Notes: generated from the sequence alone by a model not told the origin. Shown: positions 16,928-25,939, numbered from the stretch's first letter. The stretch: DNA of 64,000 bases from an uncultured Alteromonadaceae bacterium (GCA_947503265.1 CANNDC010000003.1:62001-126000), one strand, 5' to 3'. Numbers and translations are program-made.

Positions 16928-18271
16928 CTATTCAAATTGCTCGGCATACCCGCTTTTATTTAAAATTGCTTTTGCATCGTTGATTAACAACAAGTCTTTG
17001 ATGGCTTGTTGTTTGTCATCCGCTTGCAGGTAATACGCTTCAGCTATTTGTGCGCCAACAAAGTAGCCTAAATCTGCATGCCAGTTTTCACCCACATCTG
17101 AGCCGTTGTTGGCAATCCACTGGCTATTATCCTTGCCATGCATTTGTTGTTTAAATTTGTCCCAAATCATCGCTTCATTTTTAGCGCCCCAAACAAAATA
17201 GGGTGGCAAGCTAGCCTCGGGCAAGGATTTCAACGCTAAAAAGTCTGCCGTTCCCTCTTGAAGCGCGCTCAATAACAAGGATGTTTCATCTGTATATGCT
17301 TGTAAAGAATGAATATGTTCGTGAATTACTACGTAAGGTAAACGTGCAAGGCTACTTGACTTCAATATTTTCTGAAAACCCACGGATATTCCATCCACTG
17401 GCACACCTTCAGTCCAGGACCAAACATCAAGTCCTATCAGCATGCCACTCGGTCCTGCTGTCCCCCCAGAATTTAGTCGTCCGACAACAAAACTAACATC
17501 TGGAAAATATGCATCCGGATACAGATTTTTAAGCCGCTTAAAGCCTTCACGTATCTGAGGTTCATAAGCTGCTGCTCGAAGGGTTTCTGAACGAATACCA
17601 TCGTAATAGGCTTGGCTAGCTTCAATCTTTTTTACCAGATATTCCATTGATTTGGTTTTTATCCAGTGATATTCGATTAAGCCAGCACTGCCACTACCAA
17701 GATAATGTTGTCTGAAAACTGCCGCTTTTTGACTTGCGCGCTTTTTGTCAGCAGCAAGATCATATGCTGCCCAAAAACGTGGCACATCATCAAAGATGAG
17801 CTTAGCGTCTTGTGGATGCAATCGACTGTTGCGATACACATTTGCAGACAATTTGATTTGCGCTAAAGAAGATTGGAAAGACTTACTTTGTTTCGCGAAT
17901 ATAAAATCCGGATTATTCTCAATATAGTTGGGAAATCTAAAGCCCCTAACTGCAGCGCTTTTCACAATTGTATTCAATCGGTCAAGATCTTTTGATTTGG
18001 CATAAGATTGCATCACGCGATAGTCAATCCACATACCCAGAGGCCCAGGCACTGCCTGAGCAAAATTACTGGCTCGTTCATAATACTCAGCCGCAAGTTG
18101 CCAGTTCTCTGCTTCAAAAGCAGTATTTGCCAGCTCTTCTAATTGTCGCATCGCTGCATAATCTGCCAACCAGCCAGCATTCTTTTGCGAAACTATGTCA
18201 TCGCTTGAAAAAGCAAGCGGCGAAACTAGTATAAGAGCTGAAAGAAGTAGTCTTAGTATTATTTTGGACAC
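16928..18271 (-). CDS. Exported gluzincin-like zinc peptidase
   Basis: 447 residues. An N-terminal signal peptide (LLLSALILVSPLAFS) is followed by helical, TPR-like sequence to about residue 130. A peptidase-like domain has VVIHEHIHSLQAY (HExxH) and, 25 residues on, ALQEGTADFLAL, whose Glu fits the third zinc ligand of gluzincins. This resembles the DUF2268 group of predicted zinc proteases. The start is GTG 18271, preceded by AGGAG. The substrate is unknown. It is divergent from a small membrane protein gene across a 400-bp gap. Confidence 0.8.
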   Translation of the reverse strand: MSKIILRLLLSALILVSPLAFSSDDIVSQKNAGWLADYAAMRQLEELANTAFEAENWQLAAEYYERASNFAQAVPGPLGMWIDYRVMQSYAKSKDLDRLNTIVKSAAVRGFRFPNYIENNPDFIFAKQSKSFQSSLAQIKLSANVYRNSRLHPQDAKLIFDDVPRFWAAYDLAADKKRASQKAAVFRQHYLGSGSAGLIEYHWIKTKSMEYLVKKIEASQAYYDGIRSETLRAAAYEPQIREGFKRLKNLYPDAYFPDVSFVVGRLNSGGTAGPSGMLIGLDVWSWTEGVPVDGISVGFQKILKSSSLARLPYVVIHEHIHSLQAYTDETSLLLSALQEGTADFLALKSLPEASLPPYFVWGAKNEAMIWDKFKQQMHGKDNSQWIANNGSDVGENWHADLGYFVGAQIAEAYYLQADDKQQAIKDLLLINDAKAILNKSGYAEQFE

Positions 18272-18672
18272 ACATATCTCCTACTCGAACGAGACCAATG
18301 CGATTTCTTTTTTACTATTAATCATTCGCATCGATTAGATGATTTACTCTAACAGATGACCTTAGTTCTAGTCGAAAATACTATGGTTCACAGCTGCCTT
18401 AAATTAAATATATATAACTCAATTCAAAAATAGATAACCCAAGTCAACGTTATTATGCTTTCTGCCATCGAGAATGCCATCGGCGAATCAAATATACAGT
18501 TAACTTAATAGTTAGCGAAAACCGTGATTTTTTGGCGAAAAAAACTGCATTCAAAAAACACTAAAACGCCTATCTATTTGTATTTATTGAACTTTAATTT
18601 TCGGAACAAGCTTTGCTAGATAGTGTTATTCCAACTGAATTTTAAAATGTTGGTCTTAATGGAGTGTTAAAA
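18272..18672. other. 401-bp divergent intergenic region, AT-rich
   Basis: This lies between the divergent peptidase and small membrane protein genes. It is AT-rich with several poly-A tracts and must hold both promoters. I see no coding frame, clear palindrome or RNA gene. Confidence 0.5.
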
Positions 18673-18867
18673 ATGTTCAGTTTCTTATGTGGTTTAGTGT
18701 TTTTCTTCTTTTGGATTATTCCTATCATTGCGATTGGCATATCTGATCGCACTACAGGAGGCGAAAAGTTTGCGTGGATTCTAGCCGTTATCTTTATATC
18801 TTGGTTTGCTTGGGTTTTTTACTTGTTACTCGCCCCGTTAAAGTCTCGCCATAGCAATTCATACTAA
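18673..18867 (+). CDS. Small two-helix membrane protein
   Basis: 64 residues from ATG 18673, which GGAG precedes 8 bases upstream. Two hydrophobic helices (FSFLCGLVFFFFWIIPIIAIG and WILAVIFISWFAWVFYLLL) are joined by a short polar loop, DRTTGGEKFA. The layout matches small phospholipase-D-N-terminus-like or superinfection-immunity-like membrane proteins of about 65 residues, but I cannot assign a role. An alpha/beta hydrolase gene follows after about 50 bp on the same strand. Confidence 0.7.
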   Translation: MFSFLCGLVFFFFWIIPIIAIGISDRTTGGEKFAWILAVIFISWFAWVFYLLLAPLKSRHSNSY

Positions 18868-18918
18868 CCATAAAACATCCATGCAATAATAAGCATCATG
18901 ATAAGGGAGATGCTTAAA

Positions 18919-19689
18919 GTGAGTAAAAGTAGAGTGCTGCATTATGTTTACATCGGAATAGGAATCTATTTATCGATTGCAGCACTGTTGTATATTTTCC
19001 AACGCACCTTTATCTATTTCCCTACGCCTGAATATGAACATGGATTTGACCAGGTAGGTGTGCAAAACCAAGGTGAAAAAATACAAATAATTGTGCTCAA
19101 TGCAGGCAAAGCGGATGCTTTCATTTATTTTGGCGGAAATGCCGAAGCGGTGCTTGCAAATGGACCAGAATTTTCCCTTCACTTTCCTGACAAAACGATT
19201 TATTTGGTCAATTATCGAGGTTATGGCGGCAGTTCAGGCTCTGCGACTGAAGCCGCCCTTTTTTCTGATGCCACAGTCATTTTTGATCACTTTACTTCTA
19301 ACCATGAAAACCTTGCAGTGGTTGGCAGAAGCTTGGGTTCAGGCGTAGCTATGTATCTTGCTGCCAATAGACCGGTTAGCCACGTGGTTCTCATTACGCC
19401 TTATGACAGCGTTTTAGCTCTAGCGAAAAAACAGTATCCGATGTTCCCCATTTCGATTTTACTTAAAGACAAATTTGATTCTTTGCTTGTTGCAGACCTA
19501 GTCACCGCCCCAGTATTAGCGCTAGCGGGTGACAGGGACACTTTGATTCCTGTCAGTCATTCTGAAAAATTGATAGATGCAATTGGTGACGATAACGCTG
19601 AATTGGCAGTGATAAAAGGGGCAAGCCACAATGATATTTCCAACTATCCAGAATTTTACGCTAGCATGAAGCGATTTTTTAAAGATTGA
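18919..19689 (+). CDS. Membrane-anchored alpha/beta hydrolase
   Basis: 256 residues from GTG 18919, chosen because AAGGGAG lies 9 bases before it; in-frame ATGs at 18898 and 18910 are possible. One N-terminal membrane helix (YVYIGIGIYLSIAALLYIF) anchors a hydrolase with oxyanion segment YLVNYRGYGGSSG, nucleophile elbow VVGRSLGSGVA, acid in LAGDRDTLIPV and His in GASHNDI. This is the YfhR/BEM46-like group of serine hydrolases with unknown substrates. It converges with a lipoprotein gene, with a hairpin terminator between. Confidence 0.85.
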   Translation: MSKSRVLHYVYIGIGIYLSIAALLYIFQRTFIYFPTPEYEHGFDQVGVQNQGEKIQIIVLNAGKADAFIYFGGNAEAVLANGPEFSLHFPDKTIYLVNYRGYGGSSGSATEAALFSDATVIFDHFTSNHENLAVVGRSLGSGVAMYLAANRPVSHVVLITPYDSVLALAKKQYPMFPISILLKDKFDSLLVADLVTAPVLALAGDRDTLIPVSHSEKLIDAIGDDNAELAVIKGASHNDISNYPEFYASMKRFFKD

Positions 19690-19705
19690 AGATAACAGCG
19701 GTTAG

Positions 19706-19730
19706 CTAAAAAGCCGCTTAAAAAGCGGCT
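19706..19730 (-). terminator. Rho-independent terminator of the lipoprotein gene
   Basis: AGCCGCTT-AAA-AAGCGGCT at 19712-19730 is a perfect 8-bp stem. On the minus strand it is followed by a T run (positions 19711 down to 19707), so it ends transcription of the lipoprotein gene at 19753-21003. The plus-strand side has no T run. Confidence 0.75.
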
Positions 19731-19752
19731 CGAAATTTGAATTAATGTTAAT

Positions 19753-21003
19753 TTACGGGTTGGTCAATTGGCAACTAAAGCCACCTACTCCTCCATTAGA
19801 TCCTCTACCTTCCCATAAGCCGGCAAACGCAGCCACACCTGTTGCAAATACTTGATCTCCAGTCGGGTCAAAAACCAAATTCACTAGCATATCTTCTCCT
19901 GTTACACTAATAAAATTAGTTTCAGTATTGTAATTTCCAGACAAATCAATTTGCGTACCATCTAATAATACGATGGCACCAGTGGAAGTGTTATCAGCAA
20001 AAACATCTAATGCCAGTAACCCATAATTCCCTTTGTTGGGCACCGCATTTTCGGTAAGAAAAAAGCCAGAAATTCGATGAACTGCACTTGGATCACCCGC
20101 CACACGTTCACCAACAAAAGTCCCAGAATCACCAAATATATCTTGCCAGTCACCACTCAAGTCTTTAAATCCAGTTAGGCTGCCACTGAATCTTGCTCCT
20201 GAATTTAAAGAGCCCGCTATGACACTTTGGTCGCTATCGTACGCCAACCCGGTATCAAAACCCGAATAGTAATACTCATCGTCAACGCTGCTATAAACGG
20301 CTGCAAATGTCACTCCCGTTCTTGGTACGCTATCGCCAAAAGCAACTACGTCTAACCTTTGCGGCTCAACCAGCAACAAGAAACTTCCCGAATCATCACC
20401 GCTGAACGTGCCAGGATAAATGCCAGACGCCAAACAGGCATAACTAAGTTCAACATGAGATTGCGCGTCTTGCGAAGAGGCCAACTGAATTTCGCGGCTA
20501 TCAGCCATTGCAACTTCGGCCACCAACGAATCCAATATGGAGTCGATAGCTTGATCCGAAAAGTCTATGTCATTCCAATTTCCAGCTATTCCTTGAACTT
20601 CGGTAGAGATGGTAATGCCGTTGCTACTGTCCCCATCGCGATCCAACATAAGCAACAATCGCACGATATTAGTTACTGCAGCGTTTGAAGAACTTCCATT
20701 GGCCACTAAGTGAATAGGAGAAATGTAAGTGCTCCCAAGTGCTTCCCCCAGCGTAATCCCACCGATACTAAAAGTAACTGATTCACCTGCGACATATTCA
20801 AAGCTTCCATCCGCTCCTGTCGTTCCAGAAGTAGAAGTAGAATTGTAGGAGAGCCCTTCAACAGCGGAGTCAATAAAAAAACCAGTTTCTACAGACGGAG
20901 TGGGAGGTGGTGGTGGACTGACCGTGGAATTATCATCTCCAGATCCGCCACAGCTTGCAAGCGCGCAGACGGAGAGCGCGAGTAGTGTTCTATTAAATTT
21001 CAT
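19753..21003 (-). CDS. Lipoprotein of unknown function with N-terminal carbohydrate-binding-like repeat
   Basis: 416 residues. A lipoprotein signal ends in the lipobox LASC, followed by GGSGDDN and a proline run. Residues 42-85 carry a pattern widespread in exported proteins of marine gammaproteobacteria: GFFIDSAVEGLSYNS, then TGADGSFEYVAGESVTFSIG and ITLGEA. The rest is beta-rich, ending in a cysteine-containing GGFSCQLTNP. I cannot assign a function; surface attachment or a scavenging role would be guesswork. It is convergent with the hydrolase gene and ends at the hairpin at 19712. Confidence 0.75.
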   Translation of the reverse strand: MKFNRTLLALSVCALASCGGSGDDNSTVSPPPPPTPSVETGFFIDSAVEGLSYNSTSTSGTTGADGSFEYVAGESVTFSIGGITLGEALGSTYISPIHLVANGSSSNAAVTNIVRLLLMLDRDGDSSNGITISTEVQGIAGNWNDIDFSDQAIDSILDSLVAEVAMADSREIQLASSQDAQSHVELSYACLASGIYPGTFSGDDSGSFLLLVEPQRLDVVAFGDSVPRTGVTFAAVYSSVDDEYYYSGFDTGLAYDSDQSVIAGSLNSGARFSGSLTGFKDLSGDWQDIFGDSGTFVGERVAGDPSAVHRISGFFLTENAVPNKGNYGLLALDVFADNTSTGAIVLLDGTQIDLSGNYNTETNFISVTGEDMLVNLVFDPTGDQVFATGVAAFAGLWEGRGSNGGVGGFSCQLTNP

Positions 21004-21360
21004 ATCTTTATTCCTTTACCAATTAGTATTTTTGAGTGCTTATACAAGTTCGGTCGATTGCTAAAATCCGTATTTCCCTTCTACTGACCGAATTGACAGT
21101 ATAGTTAAGTCAAACACAATTAATAGAGGCTATTTGGTTAAATTTGAAAATTACTAAAAACACGTAATATAAGGGCATTTTATATCTTAACGGTGTTTTA
21201 AAGCTGGTTAGACTCACTCTAAGCTTTCAAGGCATTTGGGGTTAATTAACTCGCATTGATTTGTTCGTCTGTTTTTCAAACAACGACTATACTCAAGATG
21301 TCCTGTTGACCATGGTCATCGCCGTAACCCCCTAGTGGTAATTATTAATTGGAGATTTTC
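21004..21360. other. 357-bp divergent intergenic region
   Basis: This lies between the lipoprotein gene (minus) and a membrane protein gene (plus). I see no coding frame or convincing operator. The only clear signal is GGAG at 21351, the ribosome site of the next gene. Confidence 0.5.
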
Positions 21361-21930
21361 ATGTCTGTTTCTGTATTAGATTTGTGGTTAGCAATCATAG
21401 TTGCTGGAGTGTTGAGTTGGATCGCTAGTGCTCTGATCCATATGCTTTTGAAGTATCACAATGCAGACTATAAGCCTTTACCCAATGAAGAAGATGTATC
21501 CAAAGTGCTTTCAGAGAAATCTCCTTCGCCGTCACTTTACACCTTGCCTTACTGTAAAGATATGAAAGCGATGGGTGAAGAATCGATACAAAAGAAATTT
21601 AACGATGGTCCAGTTGCTATGGTCACGATTTTACCCACTGGAATGCCACCTATGGGCAAACTTCTTACACAGCAAATTTTATTTTTCATCTTTGGATCTT
21701 TTTTAATTGGCTATTTAGCAAGTATTTCTATTGGTTTAAACACAGACACCATCGCTGTATTTCGGCATGTTTTTGTTGCGTCATTTCTGACCTATGGTTG
21801 GGCGCAAATTCCTTATAGTATTTGGATGGGGCAACCTTGGAGTAACTGTGCTCGATACCTTCTAGATGCAATGATTTATGCAGCTGTAACAGCCGGTACA
21901 TTTTTCTTGCTCTGGCCAAATTTAATCTAA
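21361..21930 (+). CDS. Hypothetical inner-membrane protein
   Basis: 189 residues from ATG 21361, which GGAG precedes. It has an N-terminal helix (LWLAIIVAGVLSWIASALIHML), a polar stretch of about 60 residues with MPPMGKLLTQQ near its end, then three more helices including ILFFIFGSFLIGYLASISIG and LLDAMIYAAVTAGTFFLLW. The family is not recognised. Genes on either side are unrelated and it appears to be monocistronic. Confidence 0.7.
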   Translation: MSVSVLDLWLAIIVAGVLSWIASALIHMLLKYHNADYKPLPNEEDVSKVLSEKSPSPSLYTLPYCKDMKAMGEESIQKKFNDGPVAMVTILPTGMPPMGKLLTQQILFFIFGSFLIGYLASISIGLNTDTIAVFRHVFVASFLTYGWAQIPYSIWMGQPWSNCARYLLDAMIYAAVTAGTFFLLWPNLI

Positions 21931-22320
21931 AGCGGTCCGAAAAAAGATTGAATGAGAGGAGTCAATTTGTCCGACATTTTTCATGCCCAAAGCCTGATTT
22001 ATTAGCTCGCTTATCTGGATTAATCGCCTGTATTGCGCAGCGTAAAACATAATCAGGCGAAGCCGAGTCATTACGGCTCAGTATAACGGCACAATAAAGA
22101 CTAACACTCTCCGACATCATGTTTAAATTCCTGTCTGAATGATCGTCTTGGTCTTCTCATCGAATGCCTCACTATTGGGAGTAAGGCTGTAAAGTAAAAT
22201 TGTGTTCGGATTTTATTTGCCACTACACCATGTAAATTAAAGCTGGATAATTGTGTTAATGATAGCTAGTTTAAAGTTTAAATACGCCTGAACTAACAAC
22301 TAAAATCAAAGGAATACACC
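21931..22320. other. 390-bp intergenic region
   Basis: This holds the promoter of the Skp-like gene. It contains the short inverted repeat GAAGCCGAGTCATTACGGCTC near 22058, without a T run. No coding frame was found. Confidence 0.4.
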
Positions 22321-22839
22321 ATGAAAAAATTAACTAAATTATTCGTAGCTAGTCTCTTATTAAGCATTGCATTAATGACGTCGCAAGCTAGTGCACAAGA
22401 AAAAATCGGTATTGTTGATGTGCAAGGCATTTTTCAATCTCTTCCTCAATCAGCGTTAATACAACAAAAAATTGCAGCGGAATTTGAAGAAAAAGTGGAA
22501 GCTGTCAAAGCCATTGAAAGAGATCTTCAGTTCTATATGGAAAAGCAAAAACGCGATACTGCAACCATGAGTGCGGTAGAAGTAGAAAAATTGACAAGTG
22601 AAATAATAAGCCTAAGGCAAGAATACGCGGCTATGGCACAGCCATTACAAACACAAATGCGAAATCGCCAAGCTGAAGAACGAGGTAGGATTTTAGCTTT
22701 AATTCAAAACGCCATTAATGATATAGCAGTTAGACGGAATTTAGACATGATTCTGAGTGTTGACGCTGTCATGTACGTGAAGAATGATGCCGTCAACATT
22801 ACAAGAACAGTGATTGAACAAGTCAGTAAGATAAAATAG
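22321..22839 (+). CDS. OmpH/Skp-family periplasmic chaperone, stand-alone paralogue
   Basis: 172 residues. The signal peptide (LFVASLLLSIALMTSQASAQ) is followed by EKIGIVDVQGIFQSLPQSA, the conserved N-terminus of Skp, a charged coiled-coil arm from about 55 to 115, and a C-terminal strand (LDMILSVDAVMYVKND) typical of the family. Skp trimers hold unfolded outer-membrane proteins in the periplasm. The canonical skp sits between bamA and lpxD; this copy stands alone, so it is probably a paralogue with a special client. AAAGGAATACACC precedes ATG 22321. Confidence 0.87.
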   Translation: MKKLTKLFVASLLLSIALMTSQASAQEKIGIVDVQGIFQSLPQSALIQQKIAAEFEEKVEAVKAIERDLQFYMEKQKRDTATMSAVEVEKLTSEIISLRQEYAAMAQPLQTQMRNRQAEERGRILALIQNAINDIAVRRNLDMILSVDAVMYVKNDAVNITRTVIEQVSKIK

Positions 22840-22933
22840 TAATGTGACACGTTATGCGCTTAGATGCGTTAATGAATAACGTTAGAACATGGAAGTTCAA
22901 GAATTTGGCAAACCATAACTGGTAAATATTGGA

Positions 22934-22978
22934 CCTTGGCTGACACATTTATGTATTTAACAACTGTGTTAGCCAAGG
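22934..22978. repeat. 14-bp inverted repeat after the Skp-like gene
   Basis: CCTTGGCTGACACA and TGTGTTAGCCAAGG form a 14-bp stem with one mismatch and a 17-base loop, 95 bp after the Skp-like stop. No T run follows on either strand, so it may be a factor-dependent terminator or RNA-stability element. Confidence 0.5.
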
Positions 22979-23421
22979 CTAGTAATGAACATACAAGAAA
23001 TTAAAGATGTTTAAGATTGGAGGGCTAAGCACTATCAAATCCAGACTTTTTCATCCGTTGACCTGTACCAACAGTTAATACGACGACCTTGAACCCAACA
23101 AAATTAGACCCTATTAAATACATCAGTTATACGTTTATTCTTCTTATAATCTGTGCTAGTCGGCAACCTTATCTATCCCGTCGCCATAATAGTAAGTACC
23201 GCCATATTATTATCATCTCTCGGTTTGTTTCTGTTTCTAACTGCTTAAGCGTCCGACAAAAAGTAATCTAAGCTTATCTGCGATTCATTGCTTTTTTAGC
23301 GAGTTGGTGTGATTTAATTGCTGTGCCCATTCAATTATTTAATCAAAATTCCCTTTTACGAGCGTCTTTTTTATGTCTAAATGTTTGGATTGATGCCGCA
23401 TTGAGTGAGAGTAACCCGCCC
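22979..23421. other. 443-bp region before the ATP-grasp gene
   Basis: No gene is convincing here. A 60-codon frame at 23089-23271 has no ribosome site and no recognisable features. A frame open from GTG 23323 joins the ATP-grasp gene, but its extra 33 codons do not look like part of the family. Confidence 0.4.
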
Positions 23422-24267
23422 ATGAAATTACATTTAGTTGACGATGGCGTTCCCAGTATTTCATTAGATATCATGTTGGAAGCATGCAAAAAACGCAGCT
23501 TAGATTATATAGTGCATGAGGCGGGAACATTTGTTTTTGAACCTGAACGAAAAGCAAGCCCGGGCGATCTGCTTTTCAGGCCGGCTGTTTCATCGGCTGC
23601 GTTGCGTGTAGAGCAATATTTATTTCAACCAGGTGTTTCTACCTTTTATAACGACCCTTTTGGCATTTATTACACCAGTAATAATGCTACCGCTTTATAC
23701 GAACAGCATGAAATTCCTATCCCCAGATCGTTTTATTTACACAACAGAAGTCCAAACGTACTAGATTACTATGTCGAACAGTTAGGCGGATACCCAGTCA
23801 TTTTAAAAGTACTAGGTTACTCAGGTGGCGTGGGTGTAATGAAACTGGATAGCTCTGAATCCTTATACTCAGTCGTCGATTTCGTGTGTGCAAATGGAAC
23901 CGTGCCGTTATTAAGCACATTTATTCCCAATGCTGTGCACTGGCGCTGTGTCGTCGTTGGAAGTGATGTTGTGGCAGCTTATATAAACCCTCCTATTAAA
24001 GATGACTTTAGAACATTTGGCACTACCAATAAAGATGAAGTGTTTACAAGTGCTGGCGAAGCGATAGATGCGATTTCAGTAAAAGCCGTAAGTCTATTAG
24101 GTAATGAATTTGGCGGTGTTGATGTGTTACAACACCCAAGTGGCAGATGCTACGTTTTAGAAGCCAATTTCCCTTGCTATTACGCCCATGCTCAGGAAAT
24201 TGGTGGTATCGATGTGGCAGGCAAAATGGTTGACTACCTTATAAATAAACAGTCTTCTATTGGTTGA
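23422..24267 (+). CDS. ATP-grasp enzyme (RimK-like ligase)
   Basis: 281 residues from ATG 23422; GTG 23323 would add 33 residues of unlikely sequence. The ATP-grasp fold is seen in YPVILKVLGYSGGVGVMKLDS (the ATP-binding lysine and glycine-rich loop, quoted in part as ILKVLGYSGGVGV), STFIPNAVHWRCVVVG, and the metal-binding end FGGVDVLQHPSGRCYVLEANFPC with its Glu-Ala-Asn. RimK-type ligases join amino acids or modify peptides using ATP. It ends 15 bp from a tail-to-tail gene for a PqqD-domain protein. ATP-grasp ligases and PqqD-like recognition domains often work together in peptide modification, so the pair may form a modification system (inference). Confidence 0.83.
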   Translation: MKLHLVDDGVPSISLDIMLEACKKRSLDYIVHEAGTFVFEPERKASPGDLLFRPAVSSAALRVEQYLFQPGVSTFYNDPFGIYYTSNNATALYEQHEIPIPRSFYLHNRSPNVLDYYVEQLGGYPVILKVLGYSGGVGVMKLDSSESLYSVVDFVCANGTVPLLSTFIPNAVHWRCVVVGSDVVAAYINPPIKDDFRTFGTTNKDEVFTSAGEAIDAISVKAVSLLGNEFGGVDVLQHPSGRCYVLEANFPCYYAHAQEIGGIDVAGKMVDYLINKQSSIG

Positions 24268-24282
24268 AAAAACACAGGCTGT

Positions 24283-24849
24283 TTAATCGTCGGACTGATT
24301 ATTACTTTTGTTCTTTTTGTTGCGCAGATTAATCAGTGCCATAGATGCTGCACCAATCGCTAACAAAGATAAGGTTGCAGGCGAATTTACCGCAACAGGA
24401 CTTTTAGCATTCTGTTCTGCAGCTTTTCGGTCGTCTTTACTTTGCTGCTCTACAGCTTTTTTCTGAGCTTCCTCTGATTGCGCAAACGCAGGAGCTGCAG
24501 TCATTGCTGTACCGATGGCTATAGTTCCAGCTACCTTGGCTAAAAATCCTCTTCTCGACGTCAATTGGCCGCCGCTAGGAGGTGCTAACTCAGATTGCAA
24601 AATACCAATGTCTGATAGAATATCTATCGCCTTCCATACCATTTCATCGCTAATTTCATAAGACAATAATCGAGATATATCATTTTTAATTGCGTATACA
24701 TCTTTACTTCCATCAATGCATTTAAGAAGTAAAGCATCTACCAATTCAAGTTTATATTCTTGTTGTGAAGCGTGGTTTTTAATCAAACAATGATCATCTT
24801 TTTCTTGAATAGTAAAATTTTTAAGGTCTAATTTTGGCGTTAACATCAT
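24283..24849 (-). CDS. PqqD-like domain fused to a twin-arginine segment and a PEP-CTERM-like tail
   Basis: 188 residues in three parts. Residues 1-90 resemble PqqD, the RiPP recognition element: LLKCIDGSKDVYAIKNDISR and VWKAIDILSDIGIL follow its DG-x-x-V and helix pattern. Residues 99-124 read SRRGFLAKVAGTIAIGTAMT then APAFAQ, a Tat-type signal placed in mid-protein. After a charged linker, NSPATLSLLAIGAASMALIN and an RNKKNK tail resemble a PEP-CTERM sorting signal, with Asn-Ser replacing Pro-Glu. Such a chimera implies a cytoplasmic recognition domain tethered to, or cut from, an exported part. AAGGAAGC precedes the start. It converges with the ATP-grasp gene. Confidence 0.75.
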   Translation of the reverse strand: MMLTPKLDLKNFTIQEKDDHCLIKNHASQQEYKLELVDALLLKCIDGSKDVYAIKNDISRLLSYEISDEMVWKAIDILSDIGILQSELAPPSGGQLTSRRGFLAKVAGTIAIGTAMTAAPAFAQSEEAQKKAVEQQSKDDRKAAEQNAKSPVAVNSPATLSLLAIGAASMALINLRNKKNKSNNQSDD

Positions 24850-25178
24850 GCTTCCTTTTTTAATTATGTTTACAATTTAACCTATTCAAGACCAAGAATA
24901 TACTTGAAAACTCGAAACTAGTTGTTCAATCGAACCACTTGGATAATTTAATCACCGGACCTTGGTGTGAATATTTCCCACGTACAACCAATTGATTCTT
25001 ATATTATTTTATAAATTCTCTTTCATTCCAAGTATCATTCAGGAAGTGGAATTGACAGAACCCCATGGTAACCACACTACTACAAGTTTTAAGAACTAAG
25101 CCAAAACCACCCTAAGCAGTTTTCGTCAATAGCCTTGCATTGTTTGCATAGTATCGGTATCACACGATAGTGACAGAA
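24850..25178. other. 329-bp intergenic region
   Basis: This lies between the start of the PqqD-like gene and the stop of the YafY gene, both on the minus strand. It is AT-rich with no clear repeat, coding frame or terminator. Confidence 0.4.
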
Positions 25179-25862
25179 TTAATCATGATCAATCTGTGCT
25201 AAATACGCAGCGAGATTTTTATCTTTCTCGTTTGGATAGCGTTCATCCAATTGGACAAACTCAGTGATACGATCGAGCCGAAAATTGCGAAATGACTGGC
25301 GTAACTCGCACCAACCAGCTAATAACCACACCGGACTAAATGAAATAAGCGACAAAGGCCAAATCGTTCGCTCGCTTGTTCTTTCTTGCAGGTCTAAGTA
25401 ACGAAACCGAACCTTGTTTTTTCTGCGAATACATTCACGTACATGCGTAAAACTCACTTCCCAGGGTATTTTGTAATGACTTGGTGCAGAGAAAGTGCTG
25501 ATTTGATGAAGTTCCTGAATCAGCGGCGCAGGCAAAGTTGCTTGGATCTTTTTAAATGCACTTTGGGCTTTTGCAGCAAATTGTTCATCCGTCCAGTTAC
25601 CTACCATGCCTATACCTAACGCAATGGCTTCTATTTCGTCAGCATCAAACATGATTGGTGGTAGATGATATTTTTTATCAATAACATAGCCTACTCCTGC
25701 TTCACCATTAATCGGCACGCCAGAGTCTATTAGATTTTGAATATCGCGGTATATGGTTCTGGGAGATACTTCAAACACCTCTGCCAACGAGTCTGCGGTA
25801 ACAGCCTGATGCATTCTTCTTAGATGGTGAATTATATCGTTTAGTCGTTCAGCTCTGCGCAT
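25179..25862 (-). CDS. YafY-family transcriptional regulator (HTH_11 + WYL)
   Basis: 227 residues. The N-terminal DeoR-like helix-turn-helix has VTADSLAEVFEVSPRTIYRDIQNL and the linker VPINGEAGVGYVI. The C-terminal WYL domain has RFRYLDLQERTSERTIWPLSLI and VWLLAGWCELRQSFRNFRLDRI. It is divergent from a VOC protein gene, a pairing seen in many proteobacteria. A perfect 11-bp-arm palindrome between the two genes is almost certainly its operator. Confidence 0.92.
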   Translation of the reverse strand: MRRAERLNDIIHHLRRMHQAVTADSLAEVFEVSPRTIYRDIQNLIDSGVPINGEAGVGYVIDKKYHLPPIMFDADEIEAIALGIGMVGNWTDEQFAAKAQSAFKKIQATLPAPLIQELHQISTFSAPSHYKIPWEVSFTHVRECIRRKNKVRFRYLDLQERTSERTIWPLSLISFSPVWLLAGWCELRQSFRNFRLDRITEFVQLDERYPNEKDKNLAAYLAQIDHD

Positions 25863-25914
25863 ACAGAAAATACCTCAAAGTGGAGTTTGATACGAAAATT
25901 GAGTCTATTGAAAC

Positions 25915-25939
25915 ACTACTGACAGATACTGTCAGTAGT
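25915..25939. promoter_or_regulatory. YafY operator: perfect 25-bp palindrome
   Basis: ACTACTGACAG-ATA-CTGTCAGTAGT, 11-bp arms with a 3-bp centre, lying 52 bp from each of the two divergent starts (YafY 25862, VOC 25992). ACTGACA/TGTCAGT half-sites are what I would expect for a YafY-type regulator, and the position allows control of both genes. Confidence 0.75.

Noticed and set aside
22058-22080. Inverted repeat GAGCC/GGCTC near 22060 as a terminator of the membrane protein gene
   Set aside because: The stem is short, the loop is uneven and no T run follows.
23089-23271. A 60-codon plus-strand frame before the ATP-grasp gene, considered as a peptide precursor
   Set aside because: It has no ribosome site and no leader/core pattern, and its composition looks like noncoding AT-rich DNA.
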